The notes: generated by a model not told the origin, from the sequence alone. Counted from the first letter of the stretch, positions 18,841 through 27,734 are shown. The stretch is 64,000 nt of DNA from Sphingomonas sp. SORGH_AS_0879 (GCF_030819175.1 NZ_JAUTBJ010000002.1:3061001-3125000); one strand, 5' to 3'. Translations and numbers: made by a program.

Positions 18841-20135
18841 GCGGTGCCCGGAGGCTGGGCGAGAGCCACCCAGCCCCGCCGCCACAGCCGGGTCAGCGAG
18901 GGCCGGGCGTGAAGATAGCCCTGCTGCCAGGACGCCCCGCACGAGCGAACGAACTCGGCCTGCGTCGGGGTTTCGATCCCCTCCGCCACGACCTCTGCAC
19001 CAAAGGACCGGGCCAGTTCGACCAGTTGCCGGAAAATGCCCGCGTCCCGCACGCTCAACGTCGCGCGGTCGAGAAACAGACGATCGATCTTGATGATGTC
19101 GGGCAAGAAAATGAGGAGTTGGCGGATCGAGGCGAAGCCTACCCCGAAATCATCGATCGCGATCCGACACCCCAGCGACTTGACCCGCGACACGAACGCC
19201 ACCGCCCGGTTCATGTCGGCCACGAGCGCGGTTTCGGTAATCTCCCATACCAGCCGCCGGGCGATATCGGGCCGACGCTCCAGCCGCGCGAGAATCTCGC
19301 TCCAGGATTGCGTACAGGACAGGCTTTGCGCCGAGACATTGGCCGCCAACGTCACACCGGGCGCCGCTTCCAGCTCGTCGATCACCGCCGAGACGACATA
19401 GCGGTCCAGCGCACAGACGAAGCCCAGCCGCTCCAGCGCCAGCAGCAATGGCCCCGGCGAACCCGTCGCGCCATCGGCATCGCAAAGACGGCACAAGGCC
19501 TCGTGATACAGGACCGCCCCGCTTCCGGAGCCGTCGATGACGGGTTGCCAGTAGAGCACCAAACTCCGGCCGCTTTCCGTGGTGCCCCCATCGCGCGGAG
19601 CCAGGAGCATGGGCAGCACGTCCACGGCCAACGCCATATCGGCGCGGTAGAGCGCCGCCGCGTCCGCTTCATGCCCGATCGACGGACCGCCGAACGGGAA
19701 GATTTGCTCGCCCTCCCGACCGCCGACCGCCCAATCCCCAGACAGCCAGACGCTGAGAGGCCCCGCCTCGGTCGCGATCGGGCGCCCCAGCGTCGCCGAG
19801 CAGAAAGAGGCCAACCAGACCGGGAAGAGCGCCTCGACGGCCTCGCTTTCCGCGTCCGGGTCCCGCCCATGACCTATGCTGGCGAGCAACGTGTCCGCGC
19901 CACCCGACATGACATGGCTCGTCGCCGGCAACGCCTCGACCAGCCGACGTCGGACTTCAACCGCAACCGCCGCCGCGACCGTACACCCATAAGCGCGGTC
20001 GATATGATTGAAATTGCAGATACGCAGGGACAAACGCGCCCTCGCTGCCCCAGCCGCACGAACAGCCAGACCCGGAACGAACGACCGCCCCCGCCACCCC
20101 ATGCCGCCGCGCTCTGCCTGTATCATCACCCGCAC
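18834..20135 (-). CDS. EAL-domain c-di-GMP phosphodiesterase with degenerate GGDEF-like N-terminus
   Basis: Residues about 170-420 form an EAL domain that hydrolyses cyclic di-GMP. The expected active-site residues are visible: the Glu of HEALCRL, the Asn of AANVSAQSL, the Glu of EITETAL, the Asp pair of IDDFGVGFAS, the Lys of IIKIDR, the Glu of VVAEGIET and the Gln of QQGYLHARP, so activity is likely. The first 160 residues contain a weak GGDEF-like fold (LRICNFNHIDRAYG...VAVEVRRRLVEAL) with no GGDEF signature, probably a sensory or regulatory remnant. No membrane segment is seen. The gene lies upstream of tpsB on the same strand, so it may set c-di-GMP locally for the adhesin. The exact start among several Met/Val codons is uncertain. 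Confidence 0.88.
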   Translation of the reverse strand: MRVMIQAERGGMGWRGRSFVPGLAVRAAGAARARLSLRICNFNHIDRAYGCTVAAAVAVEVRRRLVEALPATSHVMSGGADTLLASIGHGRDPDAESEAVEALFPVWLASFCSATLGRPIATEAGPLSVWLSGDWAVGGREGEQIFPFGGPSIGHEADAAALYRADMALAVDVLPMLLAPRDGGTTESGRSLVLYWQPVIDGSGSGAVLYHEALCRLCDADGATGSPGPLLLALERLGFVCALDRYVVSAVIDELEAAPGVTLAANVSAQSLSCTQSWSEILARLERRPDIARRLVWEITETALVADMNRAVAFVSRVKSLGCRIAIDDFGVGFASIRQLLIFLPDIIKIDRLFLDRATLSVRDAGIFRQLVELARSFGAEVVAEGIETPTQAEFVRSCGASWQQGYLHARPSLTRLWRRGWVALAQPPGTAR

Positions 20136-20167
20136 CCCCCGGGAACGCGCCTGTCAAGTCGCCCCGC

Positions 20168-20195
20168 CGGTTACAGTTTAGCCAAAACTGTATCA
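20168..20195 (+). repeat. Left inverted repeat flanking the tyrosine recombinase
   Basis: This 28-bp site reads CGGTTACAGTTTAGCC then AAAACTGTATCA. It matches the reverse complement of 21074-21101 at 24 of 28 positions. It contains its own imperfect palindrome (TACAGTTT, 5 nt, AAACTGTA at 20172-20192), the layout expected of a tyrosine-recombinase core site. It lies in the AT-rich gap between the divergent EAL and recombinase genes, so it could also be an operator. Confidence 0.6.
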
Positions 20196-20274
20196 GCCGT
20201 GCCGCATCTGCTCCCTATCAGTTTCGGCAGCGCCCACCTGAAACACCGGCCACATTATGAAGAGGTCAGATTCA

Positions 20275-21693
20275 ATGACGCCCATGATTTTCAATTGCGA
20301 TGGACAGAGGAAATATCTGAATCCCGCCGAGATCGATGCATTCGTCAATACGGCTCACGGATTTCCTGCCAGCATCCGCCTATTCTGCCTGATGATCGCT
20401 TATTCCGGATGCCGAATATCGGAGGCGTTGGCGATGAAAGAAAGCAATATAGACTTCGCGTCACGCCACGTCGTGATCCGATGCCTGAAAAAGCGCGGAA
20501 AAACGATATTTCGTTCCATCCCCCTACCTGCCCGCTTCCTCGACATGCTCAAATCGTGGATCAGAAGAGAGAAGATCAAGGATTGTTTTCTATGGCCCTG
20601 GTCACGCATGACCGGCTATCGTCGGATACGCGACGTGATGAACGCGGCCAATATCCGTGGGCACCATGCCTCACCCAAGGGGCTGCGCCATGGTTTTGGC
20701 GTGCGGGCCGTCCAGTCCAGCGTTCCTCTGACATTGATCCAGCGCTGGCTGGGCCATGCCGATATCAAGACCACCGCGATCTATACCAATGCGATCGGCC
20801 CGGAAGAACGTCGCATTGCATCGCGTATGTGGCGTACCAATGTTATCAACAAGGCGTCATCCAAGGAACATGTTGCGGCGGCACCGGATAACACGCCTCT
20901 CGACGTAGATTTGAATAGGAATATTTATGGAACCAGGGATTCGAAGGACCCGACGAACTTGGTAAACAGGCGTTTACCAACCGAGGCACATCTTAAGCGC
21001 GATCGGCATATTTTCCCGACAACCCAACCGGCTTCGTCAAATCGGTCAATTGGCAAAGCAGACGGTTGCACGTTGATACACTCTTGGCTAAACCGTAACA
21101 GCATTTCCCACGATTTATCAGAATCTTATTATGAAGATGCAACCCCTGATCCGTTGCAGCGCCATCGCGTCGCGATCTGGTTAAATACCATGCCCGCAGC
21201 TAATCCCGATGCCCGTTCCGATCCGAAATCGATCCATCCGGGAATCGTCATGTCATCCGGCCATGGGCAGGGACAAACCACAGGCGACAGGCACGTCGAC
21301 GACACCTGTTCGGGGCCTGGCGGCAAATCTCCGTTCCATCAGGAAGCGGACAAGGCGAGAGCTTGTGTCGCACCCCATGGCTTCCCGATGGCCGACCACC
21401 GTGGAGGCGGCCACTCCAGGTCACGGCATTTCGATATCAAAATATGGCGGCACGCCGTTTCTCATTCGGGCGGCAGAACCCCCTCGCCCCTGCTCGCTGC
21501 CAAAGGCCTTCACCGCCATGCAGGTGAAGGCCCGAAGACCCGAGCCTGCCGCGCGGATTCGCCTCGCAATACAGCCGCCGACAGCCGAAGCGACGACGAT
21601 CGGCCGCGATCGAGCTGCCGGGTCAAACGATTGCTGGCAGACGCCGGGCTGGACAACGCCGTGCGGAAGAAGGTGGCGGGAAAGAACCGATGA
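20275..21693 (+). CDS. Minimal tyrosine recombinase/integrase with abnormal C-terminal read-through
   Basis: The catalytic core covers about residues 1-205. It has the first catalytic Arg in YSGCRISEAL, Lys in the KKRGK region, the second Arg in PKGLRHGFG (Lys replaces the first His of the HxxR box), LGH, and the nucleophile Tyr in AIYTNAIG. There is no separate N-terminal core-binding domain. Compact integrases of this type, usually 200-220 residues, are common on sphingomonad plasmids and islands. The frame continues for about 265 further residues of unconvincing sequence and ends inside a decayed IS3 OrfA (LLADAGLDNAV), so the native stop seems to have been lost. AGAGG lies 9 nt before the ATG at 20275, preferred over 20257. 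Confidence 0.75.
   Translation: MTPMIFNCDGQRKYLNPAEIDAFVNTAHGFPASIRLFCLMIAYSGCRISEALAMKESNIDFASRHVVIRCLKKRGKTIFRSIPLPARFLDMLKSWIRREKIKDCFLWPWSRMTGYRRIRDVMNAANIRGHHASPKGLRHGFGVRAVQSSVPLTLIQRWLGHADIKTTAIYTNAIGPEERRIASRMWRTNVINKASSKEHVAAAPDNTPLDVDLNRNIYGTRDSKDPTNLVNRRLPTEAHLKRDRHIFPTTQPASSNRSIGKADGCTLIHSWLNRNSISHDLSESYYEDATPDPLQRHRVAIWLNTMPAANPDARSDPKSIHPGIVMSSGHGQGQTTGDRHVDDTCSGPGGKSPFHQEADKARACVAPHGFPMADHRGGGHSRSRHFDIKIWRHAVSHSGGRTPSPLLAAKGLHRHAGEGPKTRACRADSPRNTAADSRSDDDRPRSSCRVKRLLADAGLDNAVRKKVAGKNR
20959..20980. repeat. Perfect 9-bp-arm palindrome just after the integrase core
   Basis: TTGGTAAAC, a 4-nt loop, then GTTTACCAA. It lies about 50 nt past the end of the recognisable recombinase domain. 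It could be the hairpin of the former gene's terminator or a binding site. The half GTTTACCAA resembles the GTTTAGCCAA of the flanking inverted repeats. Confidence 0.55.
21074..21101 (-). repeat. Right inverted repeat flanking the tyrosine recombinase
   Basis: This is the inverted partner of 20168-20195, with 24 of 28 bases matching. The similarity continues weakly outwards on one side. Together the two sites bracket about 0.9 kb that holds the whole catalytic part of the recombinase. Confidence 0.6.
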
Positions 21694-21840
21694 AGTCCGC
21701 TGCTCGGCGGAAGGCCGTCGAGCATGCTCGGTAGCTGGTCGGCATCCGCGAGCATCGGGCTTGTGCCATCTTCGGCGTCGACAGTAAGTCGGTGTGCGGC
21801 GTGCCACGGTATAATGACGTTGGCGGCCTTCGTTCTCATC
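21620..21840 (+). pseudogene. Decayed IS3-family remnant, OrfA end and OrfB start, plus strand
   Basis: The plus strand first reads RLLADAGLDNAVRKKVAGK, which matches the usual OrfA end (LLADAMLDNAVLKDLLGKK). After a frame change, OrfB-like sequence follows (LVGIREHRACAIFGVDSKSV), broken by a stop. Only about 220 bp is left, with several lesions, so it is not functional. Confidence 0.6.
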
Positions 21841-21844
21841 CTCA

Positions 21845-22000
21845 GGCGCCTCCAGCTTGTACGCCTGCAACACGTTCATCCCGCAACCCTTGGCCTTTCA
21901 CGCGTACAGCGGCGCACTGCTGGTCCCGCACTGGCGACACACGTCGGCGGTCTTCGTCCCGCCCTCCTGTTCGCGCAGCATAGCGATGTGAGGTGGTCCC
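21845..22000 (-). pseudogene. Decayed IS3-family OrfA N-terminal fragment, minus strand
   Basis: The minus strand reads MLREQEGGTKTADVCRQCGTSSAPLYA, a stop, then KAKGCGMNV and LEAPEDENEGRQ. This is the helix-turn-helix start of an IS3 OrfA (usual form: REQEAGxxTAEVCRRHGISSATFYKWKAKYGGM...LKALEDENARLK). The Trp codon at the expected position has become TGA. It meets the opposite-strand remnant at about 21840, so parts of two elements or an inversion are joined here. Confidence 0.6.
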
Positions 22001-22004
22001 GCCT

Positions 22005-22917
22005 TCCTGGACAGTTTGGCGGCTCGGCTAAGCTATACCCCGGTTGGTTTACGCCGCCATTCTGGTGAACGCCATGTCCGCATACCTCGTCCGGCGTTCG
22101 GCCGGCGAGGCGGGAGTGAGGCCGCTGCCCGTTGTAATAGCTGATCCACTGGCCAAGCCCGGTCCGCCGTTCGGAGCCGGTCTCGAACGCGTTCAGATAG
22201 ACGCATTCGTACTTCAGCGACCGCCAGAGCCGTTCGATAAAGACATTGTCCATCCAGCGGCCGCGCCCGTCCATGCTGATCCGCACCTCGGCCTCGCGCA
22301 ACACGTCGGTAAAGTCGGTGCTGGTGAACCGGCTGCCCTGGTCCGTATTGAAGATTTCGGGCCTGCCGAAGCGTGCCAGCGCTTTCTTCAACGCCTCGAC
22401 ACAGAATGCCGCGTCCATCGTGTTCGACAACCGCCAGGCGAGTAGCTTGCGGCTCGCCCTCCTGAGCCTGTCGAAGGGCCATGACGGCGACGAGATAGAG
22501 GAAACCACGCCGCATCGGCAGATACGTCATGTCGGCGCACCACCGGTGGCCCGACCGGGTGATCTCCAGATCGCGCAGCAAATACGGGGATATCCGGTGC
22601 TCGGGATGCGGATCGCTCGTCCGTGGGCGCTGATAGATGGGCGCCAGTCCCATCTTCGCCATCAACCGTCGCACCCGCCGACGCCAGACCGCATGGCCGA
22701 GGTGCTTGAGGTGCCGCGCCATCTGGCGGCTGCCATACGAGGGATGATCCAGGAACGAGGCGTCGATCGCCGCCATCAGCGCCAGCGTCTCCGCCGTCTC
22801 CGGCACCGGCGCATAGGAGAAGGACGACCGGCTGATCGACACCAGCCGGCACTGCGCCGCGATCGACAGGCCGACATGTGCCCGCTCGATCATCTGCCGT
22901 CGTCGCGCCACGCTCAT
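22005..22917 (-). pseudogene. IS3-family transposase OrfB, frameshifted by a short repeat insertion
   Basis: The N-terminal part (MSVARRRQMIERAHVGLSI..., SYGSRQMARHLKHLGH, GLAPIYQRPRTS) leads into the rve catalytic domain with the first Asp in WCADMTYLPMRRGFLYLVAVM. At 22459-22478 the frame breaks and resumes one frame over as SRKLLAWRLSNTMDAAF. The second Asp (FNTDQGSRFTS) and the Glu (VFIERLWRSLKYE) follow, then YYNGQRPHSRLAGRTPDE. All DDE residues exist but in two frames. No matching OrfA precedes it: the left junction is directly with the truncated zur gene. Confidence 0.85.
22459..22478 (-). repeat. Short TCCTGAGC...TCGAAGGG repeat inserted in the IS3 OrfB
   Basis: Plus-strand bases 22459-22478 read CTCCTGAGCCTGTCGAAGGG and sit exactly where the transposase frame breaks. 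A related 24-bp unit interrupts another IS3 remnant at 31146-31169, and a half-copy (TGTCGAAGGGG on the minus strand) lies at 22926-22936, near the zur/IS junction. These look like members of a dispersed short repeat family. Confidence 0.65.
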
Positions 22918-22948
22918 CGCGCGAACCCCTTCGACAAAAAGTCCCGCG

Positions 22949-23134
22949 CTGACGCACCAACCGCGCGAGTGTCCGATACACTTGCGCGGGCACGACGCGT
23001 TGCCCCTCCTGGCTGGCCCGCGCGGCAATGTCATAGGCGCTGAGCGAGCGAGACTCCCCCGCGAGAATGGCGCAGATCAGTTCGTCGATCTCCCCAGCGC
23101 GTCGGCAGGCGAATGCGGCGGGGTGGTGGATCAT
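22949..23134 (-). pseudogene. zur: Zur (Fur-family zinc uptake regulator), truncated after the winged-helix start
   Basis: Sixty-two codons remain. The sequence includes EIDELICAILAGESRSLSAYDIAARA and RVVPAQVYRTLARLVRQ, which is the N-terminal winged-helix of a Zur/Fur protein (LSAYD and VYRxLxxLV are typical). The coding match then stops and IS3 sequence takes over, so the metal-binding and dimerisation half is absent. Its ATG overlaps the TGA of the upstream GTPase gene (ATGA), the normal operon pairing of a COG0523 GTPase with zur. Unless another zur gene exists elsewhere, Zur control is lost. The assignment rests on the short motif and the neighbours. Confidence 0.7.
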
Positions 23135-24234
23135 CCCGGCATGTCCGCGGCGACGCGCTCCACCAACCCCTCGAACTGCACGTCGCTCAGCCCCATCGTC
23201 ATCAGCGCCAGCGTGCCGCGCAGTTCTTCGGGATCGATCCGGCGGGTAATGAACACCATCCGGGTACGCCGGTCCTCCGATGGCCAACGTTCAAGCTCGA
23301 CCGGCGGATGGAAGACATGCTGCACACCGTGGACGATCACGGGTACGTCGTGCCCCGACAGGTTCACGATCCCCTTCACCCGCAGCACGTCTGCGCCCCG
23401 GAACATCGTGAGCAGCCCTAGCCACCGCTCGAACGCCAACGGGTCGAGCGGCGTGTCGAAGGTCAGGCAGGTCGCGCGGATGCCGTCGTCGTGCCGGTTC
23501 ACGTCGTGATGATGGTGATGGTGATGATGGTGTTCGGCGTGGTGCGCTTCCTCCGCCAGCCAGCGGCGCACGTCGTCGCTCTTGCTCGCGGGGTCCCATA
23601 GCCCGACATCGAACAGCAGCGACGGGTCGACCGCGCCGTCGGTCACGGTGATGACCGGCGCGGCCGGATTGAGCGCCGCCAACCGGCCCCGGATCGCGAC
23701 CTGCCCTGCCTCATCGACCAGATCGGTCTTGGTCAGCAGCAGACGGTCGGCGACCGCCGCCTGCTTCACCGCCTCCGGCTGCGTATCGAATGTCGCCATG
23801 CCGGTCGCGGCGTCCACCGTGGCGATCACCGCGTCGAGCCGGTAGAGCGTCTCCAGGTGCGGATCGGTCATGAGGGTGTGGAGGATCGGAGCCGGATCGG
23901 CCAGCCCGGTCGTCTCGATCACGACCCGATCGAACCAGCAGCGCCCATCCCGCGCGAACCGCCACGGCGCGTCGCGCAGCGTTCGCAACAGGTCGCCGCG
24001 GATGGTGCAGCACAGGCATCCACCCATCATCTCGACCATGAGATCCTCGTTCGATCGGGCAACCAGATCGTGATCGAGGCCGACCGCACCGAATTCATTG
24101 ATGATCACCAGCGCTCGCGCCATTCCCGGCGAACGAACGAGATGATTGAGAAGGGTCGTCTTGCCGCTGCCGAGGAAGCCGGTCAGCACCGATACGGGAA
24201 TGCGCCCGCCCGCACCCGCCGGGATGCCGCTCAT
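23131..24234 (-). CDS. COG0523 (CobW/P47K) GTPase, probable zinc metallochaperone, with His tract
   Basis: This belongs to the G3E GTPase family that delivers or scavenges metal under zinc limitation. Visible motifs are the P-loop [11 protein letters not shown], the metal site GGCLCCTI (CxCC), ETTGLADP, and the guanine-specificity TKTD. A run of about nine His residues (HHAEHHH...DVNRHDDG, about 23505-23560) precedes the C-terminal CobW domain, whose core is [21 protein letters not shown]. The ATG at 24234 is chosen because GGGAGGG lies directly upstream; a Met six codons earlier lacks a site. The gene is divergent from the second GTPase and overlaps zur by 4 nt. Confidence 0.92.
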   Translation of the reverse strand: MSGIPAGAGGRIPVSVLTGFLGSGKTTLLNHLVRSPGMARALVIINEFGAVGLDHDLVARSNEDLMVEMMGGCLCCTIRGDLLRTLRDAPWRFARDGRCWFDRVVIETTGLADPAPILHTLMTDPHLETLYRLDAVIATVDAATGMATFDTQPEAVKQAAVADRLLLTKTDLVDEAGQVAIRGRLAALNPAAPVITVTDGAVDPSLLFDVGLWDPASKSDDVRRWLAEEAHHAEHHHHHHHHHDVNRHDDGIRATCLTFDTPLDPLAFERWLGLLTMFRGADVLRVKGIVNLSGHDVPVIVHGVQHVFHPPVELERWPSEDRRTRMVFITRRIDPEELRGTLALMTMGLSDVQFEGLVERVAADMPG

Positions 24235-24313
24235 GCTTCCCTCCCATCGCACAGGCGGGGCGGACGATCACCCATGATCGGGGAACTACTGGACATTGGC
24301 TGAAACTCTTGGT

Positions 24314-24332
24314 TATGTTATGTTGTAACGTA
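24314..24332. promoter_or_regulatory. Candidate Zur operator between the divergent GTPase genes
   Basis: TATGTTATGTTGTAACGTA is an AT-rich imperfect palindrome (GTTA, 5 nt, TAAC, with outer TA/TA) in an otherwise GC-rich stretch. It lies between two divergent COG0523 genes, where Zur boxes of the TGTTATAATATAACA type are usually found. The exact boundaries and the protein that binds it are inferred. Confidence 0.5.
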
Positions 24333-24350
24333 TCTCATTGGATGACAGAC

Positions 24351-25586
24351 ATGACAAGCCATCTCGTGCACGATACTCGTTTGCCGGTGACGGTGCTGTC
24401 GGGGTTCCTCGGCGCGGGAAAGACGACGCTGCTCAACCACATCCTGGCGAACCGCGAGGGGCGGCGGGTGGCGGTGATCGTCAACGACATGTCGGAGGTG
24501 AATATCGACGCCGACCTGGTGCGCGGCGGCGAGGCGGCGCTCTCCCGGTCGGAGGAAGCCCTGGTCGAGATGACCAATGGCTGCATCTGCTGCACGCTGC
24601 GCGACGACCTGCTGGCGGAGGTGCGTGCGCTCGCCGAGGCGGGGCGGTTCGACTATCTGGTGATCGAATCGACTGGCATTTCCGAGCCTTTGCCGGTCGC
24701 CACCACCTTCTCGTTCCGCGACGAGGCGGGCGTGTCGCTGGGCGATGTCGCGCGGCTCGATACGATGGTGACGGTGGTCGATGCGATGAACCTGCTCGCC
24801 GATTATTCCAGCCAAGATTTCCTCGCCGATCGCGGCGAGACGATGGGCGAGGACGATACCCGCAGCCTGGTCGGCCTGCTGGTCGAACAGATCGAGTTCG
24901 CCGATGTGGTGATCGTCAACAAGGCCTCGTCGGTGTCGGCCGAGCAACTGGCGGTGGTGAAGAAGCTGGTCGCCAGCCTCAACGCCGATGCGGTGATCGT
25001 GCCCGCCGATCATGGTCGCGTCGACCTGGACCTAGTGCTCGCCACCGGGCTGTTCGACGAGGAGAAGGCTTCGCGCCATCCACTCTGGGCCAAGGAATTG
25101 TACGGCTATGCCCATCACCAGCCCGAGACCGAGGAATATGGGATCGAAAGCTTCGTCTATCGCGCCCGCCAACCCTTCGATCCGGCGAAGTTTCATGCCT
25201 TCCTGACCGATGGCGGCCTCGACCATGTGGTGCGCGCCAAGGGGCATTTCTGGCTGGCGACGCGCCCCGACTGGGTGGGCGAGCTGGCGGTGGCGGGCAG
25301 CCAGACCGAGACGGCGCGGATGGGGCGTTGGTGGGCGTCGATCCCCAAGAACCAATGGCCGGACGATGGCCGGTTCGAGGAATTCGTCGCCAAACACTGG
25401 GACATGATCTGGGGCGACCGGCGGCAGGAACTGGTGTTCATCGGCATCGGCATGGACGAGGCCCGCATCCGCGCGCGGCTCGACGCCTGCCTCGTGCCCG
25501 GCTGTGCCTTTACCCCGGCGCTATGGAGTGACCTGCGCGATCCGTTCCCGGCCTGGGGCGAGCGCCGGTTGGAAGCAGCGGAATAA
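24351..25586 (+). CDS. zigA: COG0523 GTPase, ZigA-like zinc metallochaperone
   Basis: This is a second G3E GTPase, about 410 residues. It has the P-loop [13 protein letters not shown], the metal site [13 protein letters not shown] (CxCC), ESTGISEP, and NKAS in the G4 position. The large C-terminal CobW domain contains [46 protein letters not shown] and LDACLV. This long form with a [12 protein letters not shown] motif is the ZigA/YeiR-like subgroup induced by zinc starvation. The ATG at 24351 is preferred over 24342 and 24309 because those lie inside or too close to the candidate operator. The next gene, a zinc peptidase, starts 60 nt downstream on the same strand. Confidence 0.92.
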   Translation: MTSHLVHDTRLPVTVLSGFLGAGKTTLLNHILANREGRRVAVIVNDMSEVNIDADLVRGGEAALSRSEEALVEMTNGCICCTLRDDLLAEVRALAEAGRFDYLVIESTGISEPLPVATTFSFRDEAGVSLGDVARLDTMVTVVDAMNLLADYSSQDFLADRGETMGEDDTRSLVGLLVEQIEFADVVIVNKASSVSAEQLAVVKKLVASLNADAVIVPADHGRVDLDLVLATGLFDEEKASRHPLWAKELYGYAHHQPETEEYGIESFVYRARQPFDPAKFHAFLTDGGLDHVVRAKGHFWLATRPDWVGELAVAGSQTETARMGRWWASIPKNQWPDDGRFEEFVAKHWDMIWGDRRQELVFIGIGMDEARIRARLDACLVPGCAFTPALWSDLRDPFPAWGERRLEAAE

Positions 25587-25646
25587 GCCTCGCCATTCTC
25601 GATGATCTCGTCGCGTTCGGCGACCAATCGCCTTCAAAGGACGTTC

Positions 25647-27734
25647 ATGCACCGTCGTACCCTGCTAGCATCCGTGGCCATGCTACCTCTGCTCAACACC
25701 CCGCTCCGCGCAGCCGGACCGGCCAATCCGCTGCTGGAAGAATGGACCAACGGGATCCCGCCTTACCGGGCGATCCGTCCGGCGCATTATCGCGCGGCAT
25801 TCGCGGCGGCACTGGAGAAGGCCCGAGCGGATTTCCGTGCGATCTCCGTCGCCCGTTCGGCCCCGACCTTCGCCAACACGATCGAGGCGATGGAGCGCTC
25901 GGGCCAGCAACTGGCGCGGGTGTCATCCGCCTTCTTCAACGTGTCGTCAGCCGATGCGACGCCCGACATCCAGGCGGTCGAGGAAGCGGTGGTCCCCGCA
26001 CTGACCCGCTTCTCGAACGAGACGTCGCTCGACCCGGCGATGTTCGCGCGGGTCGACCGGCTGTATAAAGACCGTGCCTCGCTCGGCCTCGATCCCGAAC
26101 AGTCGCGACTGCTGGAGGAAACGCACAAGCGCTATGTCCTCGCCGGTGCCGCCCTGCCCCCGGCGGCCCGCGCGAGGGTCGCGGCGATCAACGAGGAGAT
26201 GGCAAAGCTGGGCGTCCAGTTCGGTCAGAAGCTGCTGGCCGATCAAAAGGCGAGCAGCGTGCTGCTGACCGCGGCGGAAGTCGCCGGCCTGCCCGCCGAT
26301 CAAAAGGCGGCGGCGGCGATGGCGGCCAGGGCGGAGGGAAAGACCGGCTATCTGATCCCGGCCACCCGATCGGCGGTCGAACCCTTCCTGACGGTCGCGA
26401 CCGACCGTGCCGCGCGGGCCAAGGTGTTCGCGGCGTTCGACAATCGCGGCGCCAATGCGAACGAGAACAACACCGCCGCGATCATCCGGCGCCTGGTCGA
26501 ACTGCGCATCGAACGCGCGAAACTGATGGGCGCGCCCAGCCACGCCGCCTTCACCCTGCAAGACTCGATGGCCAAGACGCCGGAGGCGGCGACCGATCTG
26601 CTGATGCGCGTCTATCGCCCGGCGCTCGCCCGTGCACGGGAAGAGGAAGCCGCGCTGCTCACGCTCGCCAGCGCCGATGGCGTCGCGCGGATCGAGCCAT
26701 GGGACTGGCGCTTCTATGCCGAGCAGGAACGGCAACGGCGTTACAACCTCGACGAAGCGGAGGTGAAGCAATATTTCCCGCTCGACGGCATGGTGGCCGC
26801 GCTGATGGACACCACCGGGCGGCTGTACGGCATCCAGTTCGTGTCCCGCAGCGACGTGCCGGTCTATGCGGATGGCGTGAAGGTTTGGGAGGTCCGCGAG
26901 CGCGACGGGACGCCGATCGGGTTGTTCTATGCCGACTGGTTCGCCCGCCCGACCAAGCGACCCGGCGCATGGATGAACTCGCTGCGCGACCAGAACACGC
27001 TGCTCGGGCAGCAGGCTATCGTCGTCAACACCTGCAACTACACGCCCCCGGCTCCGAGTGAGCGTGCGCTGATCAGCCTCGACGATGCCCGGACGCTGTT
27101 CCACGAATTCGGCCATGGTTTGCACGGCCTGTTCAGCAAAGTCCGCTATCCCAGCCTGTCGGGAACGGCGGTCCCGCGCGATTTCGTGGAATTTCCGTCG
27201 CAGGTGCATGAGCATTGGGCCAGCGATCCGACGATCCTGCGCGCCCATGCCCGCAACGCCGCAGGCCAGCCGATGCCGGAGCCGATGCTCAAATCGCTAC
27301 TGGAGGCACGCACCTTCAACCAGGGCTATCTGACCGTGCAGCAGCTATCGTCGGCGATCCTCGACATGCGGCTGCATTCGCTCGACGCGCTACCCGCCGA
27401 TTTCGATGCACTGGCCTGGGAAAAGGCGCAGCTGACCGATCTGGGCGTGCCGCATGCGGTGGGGATGCGGCACAGGCTGCCGCACTTCAGCCATATCTTC
27501 GACGGCGGCTATTCGGCGGGCTATTACGCCTATACTTGGGCCGAAGTGCTCGACGCCGATGGCTTTGCGGCGTTCGAGGAAACGGGCGATGTGTTCAACC
27601 AAGTGCTGGCCAAGAAACTGCGTGACGAAGTGCTCTCACGCGGCAACTCGCGCGACCCGGCGGAAAGCTATGTCGCTTTCCGGGGGCGGATGCCCGATGC
27701 GACGGCGCTGCTGCGCAATCGGGGTCTGGCATGA
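25647..27734 (+). CDS. dcp: M3-family dipeptidyl carboxypeptidase, exported
   Basis: This is a zinc metallopeptidase that removes C-terminal dipeptides, with length (695 residues) and layout of the Dcp/oligopeptidase A family. The zinc motif HEFGHGLHG is at about residue 487 and the third ligand Glu lies in FVEFPSQVHEHW. The C-terminal substrate-binding stretch YSAGYYAYTWAEVLDADGF is typical of Dcp. The N-terminus (HRRTLLASVAMLPLLNTPLRAAG) is a signal peptide with a twin-Arg-like start, implying a periplasmic enzyme. AAAGGA precedes the ATG at 25647. It follows the zinc GTPase gene and precedes a TonB receptor, so it may be part of the same metal-starvation unit. Confidence 0.92.
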   Translation: MHRRTLLASVAMLPLLNTPLRAAGPANPLLEEWTNGIPPYRAIRPAHYRAAFAAALEKARADFRAISVARSAPTFANTIEAMERSGQQLARVSSAFFNVSSADATPDIQAVEEAVVPALTRFSNETSLDPAMFARVDRLYKDRASLGLDPEQSRLLEETHKRYVLAGAALPPAARARVAAINEEMAKLGVQFGQKLLADQKASSVLLTAAEVAGLPADQKAAAAMAARAEGKTGYLIPATRSAVEPFLTVATDRAARAKVFAAFDNRGANANENNTAAIIRRLVELRIERAKLMGAPSHAAFTLQDSMAKTPEAATDLLMRVYRPALARAREEEAALLTLASADGVARIEPWDWRFYAEQERQRRYNLDEAEVKQYFPLDGMVAALMDTTGRLYGIQFVSRSDVPVYADGVKVWEVRERDGTPIGLFYADWFARPTKRPGAWMNSLRDQNTLLGQQAIVVNTCNYTPPAPSERALISLDDARTLFHEFGHGLHGLFSKVRYPSLSGTAVPRDFVEFPSQVHEHWASDPTILRAHARNAAGQPMPEPMLKSLLEARTFNQGYLTVQQLSSAILDMRLHSLDALPADFDALAWEKAQLTDLGVPHAVGMRHRLPHFSHIFDGGYSAGYYAYTWAEVLDADGFAAFEETGDVFNQVLAKKLRDEVLSRGNSRDPAESYVAFRGRMPDATALLRNRGLA

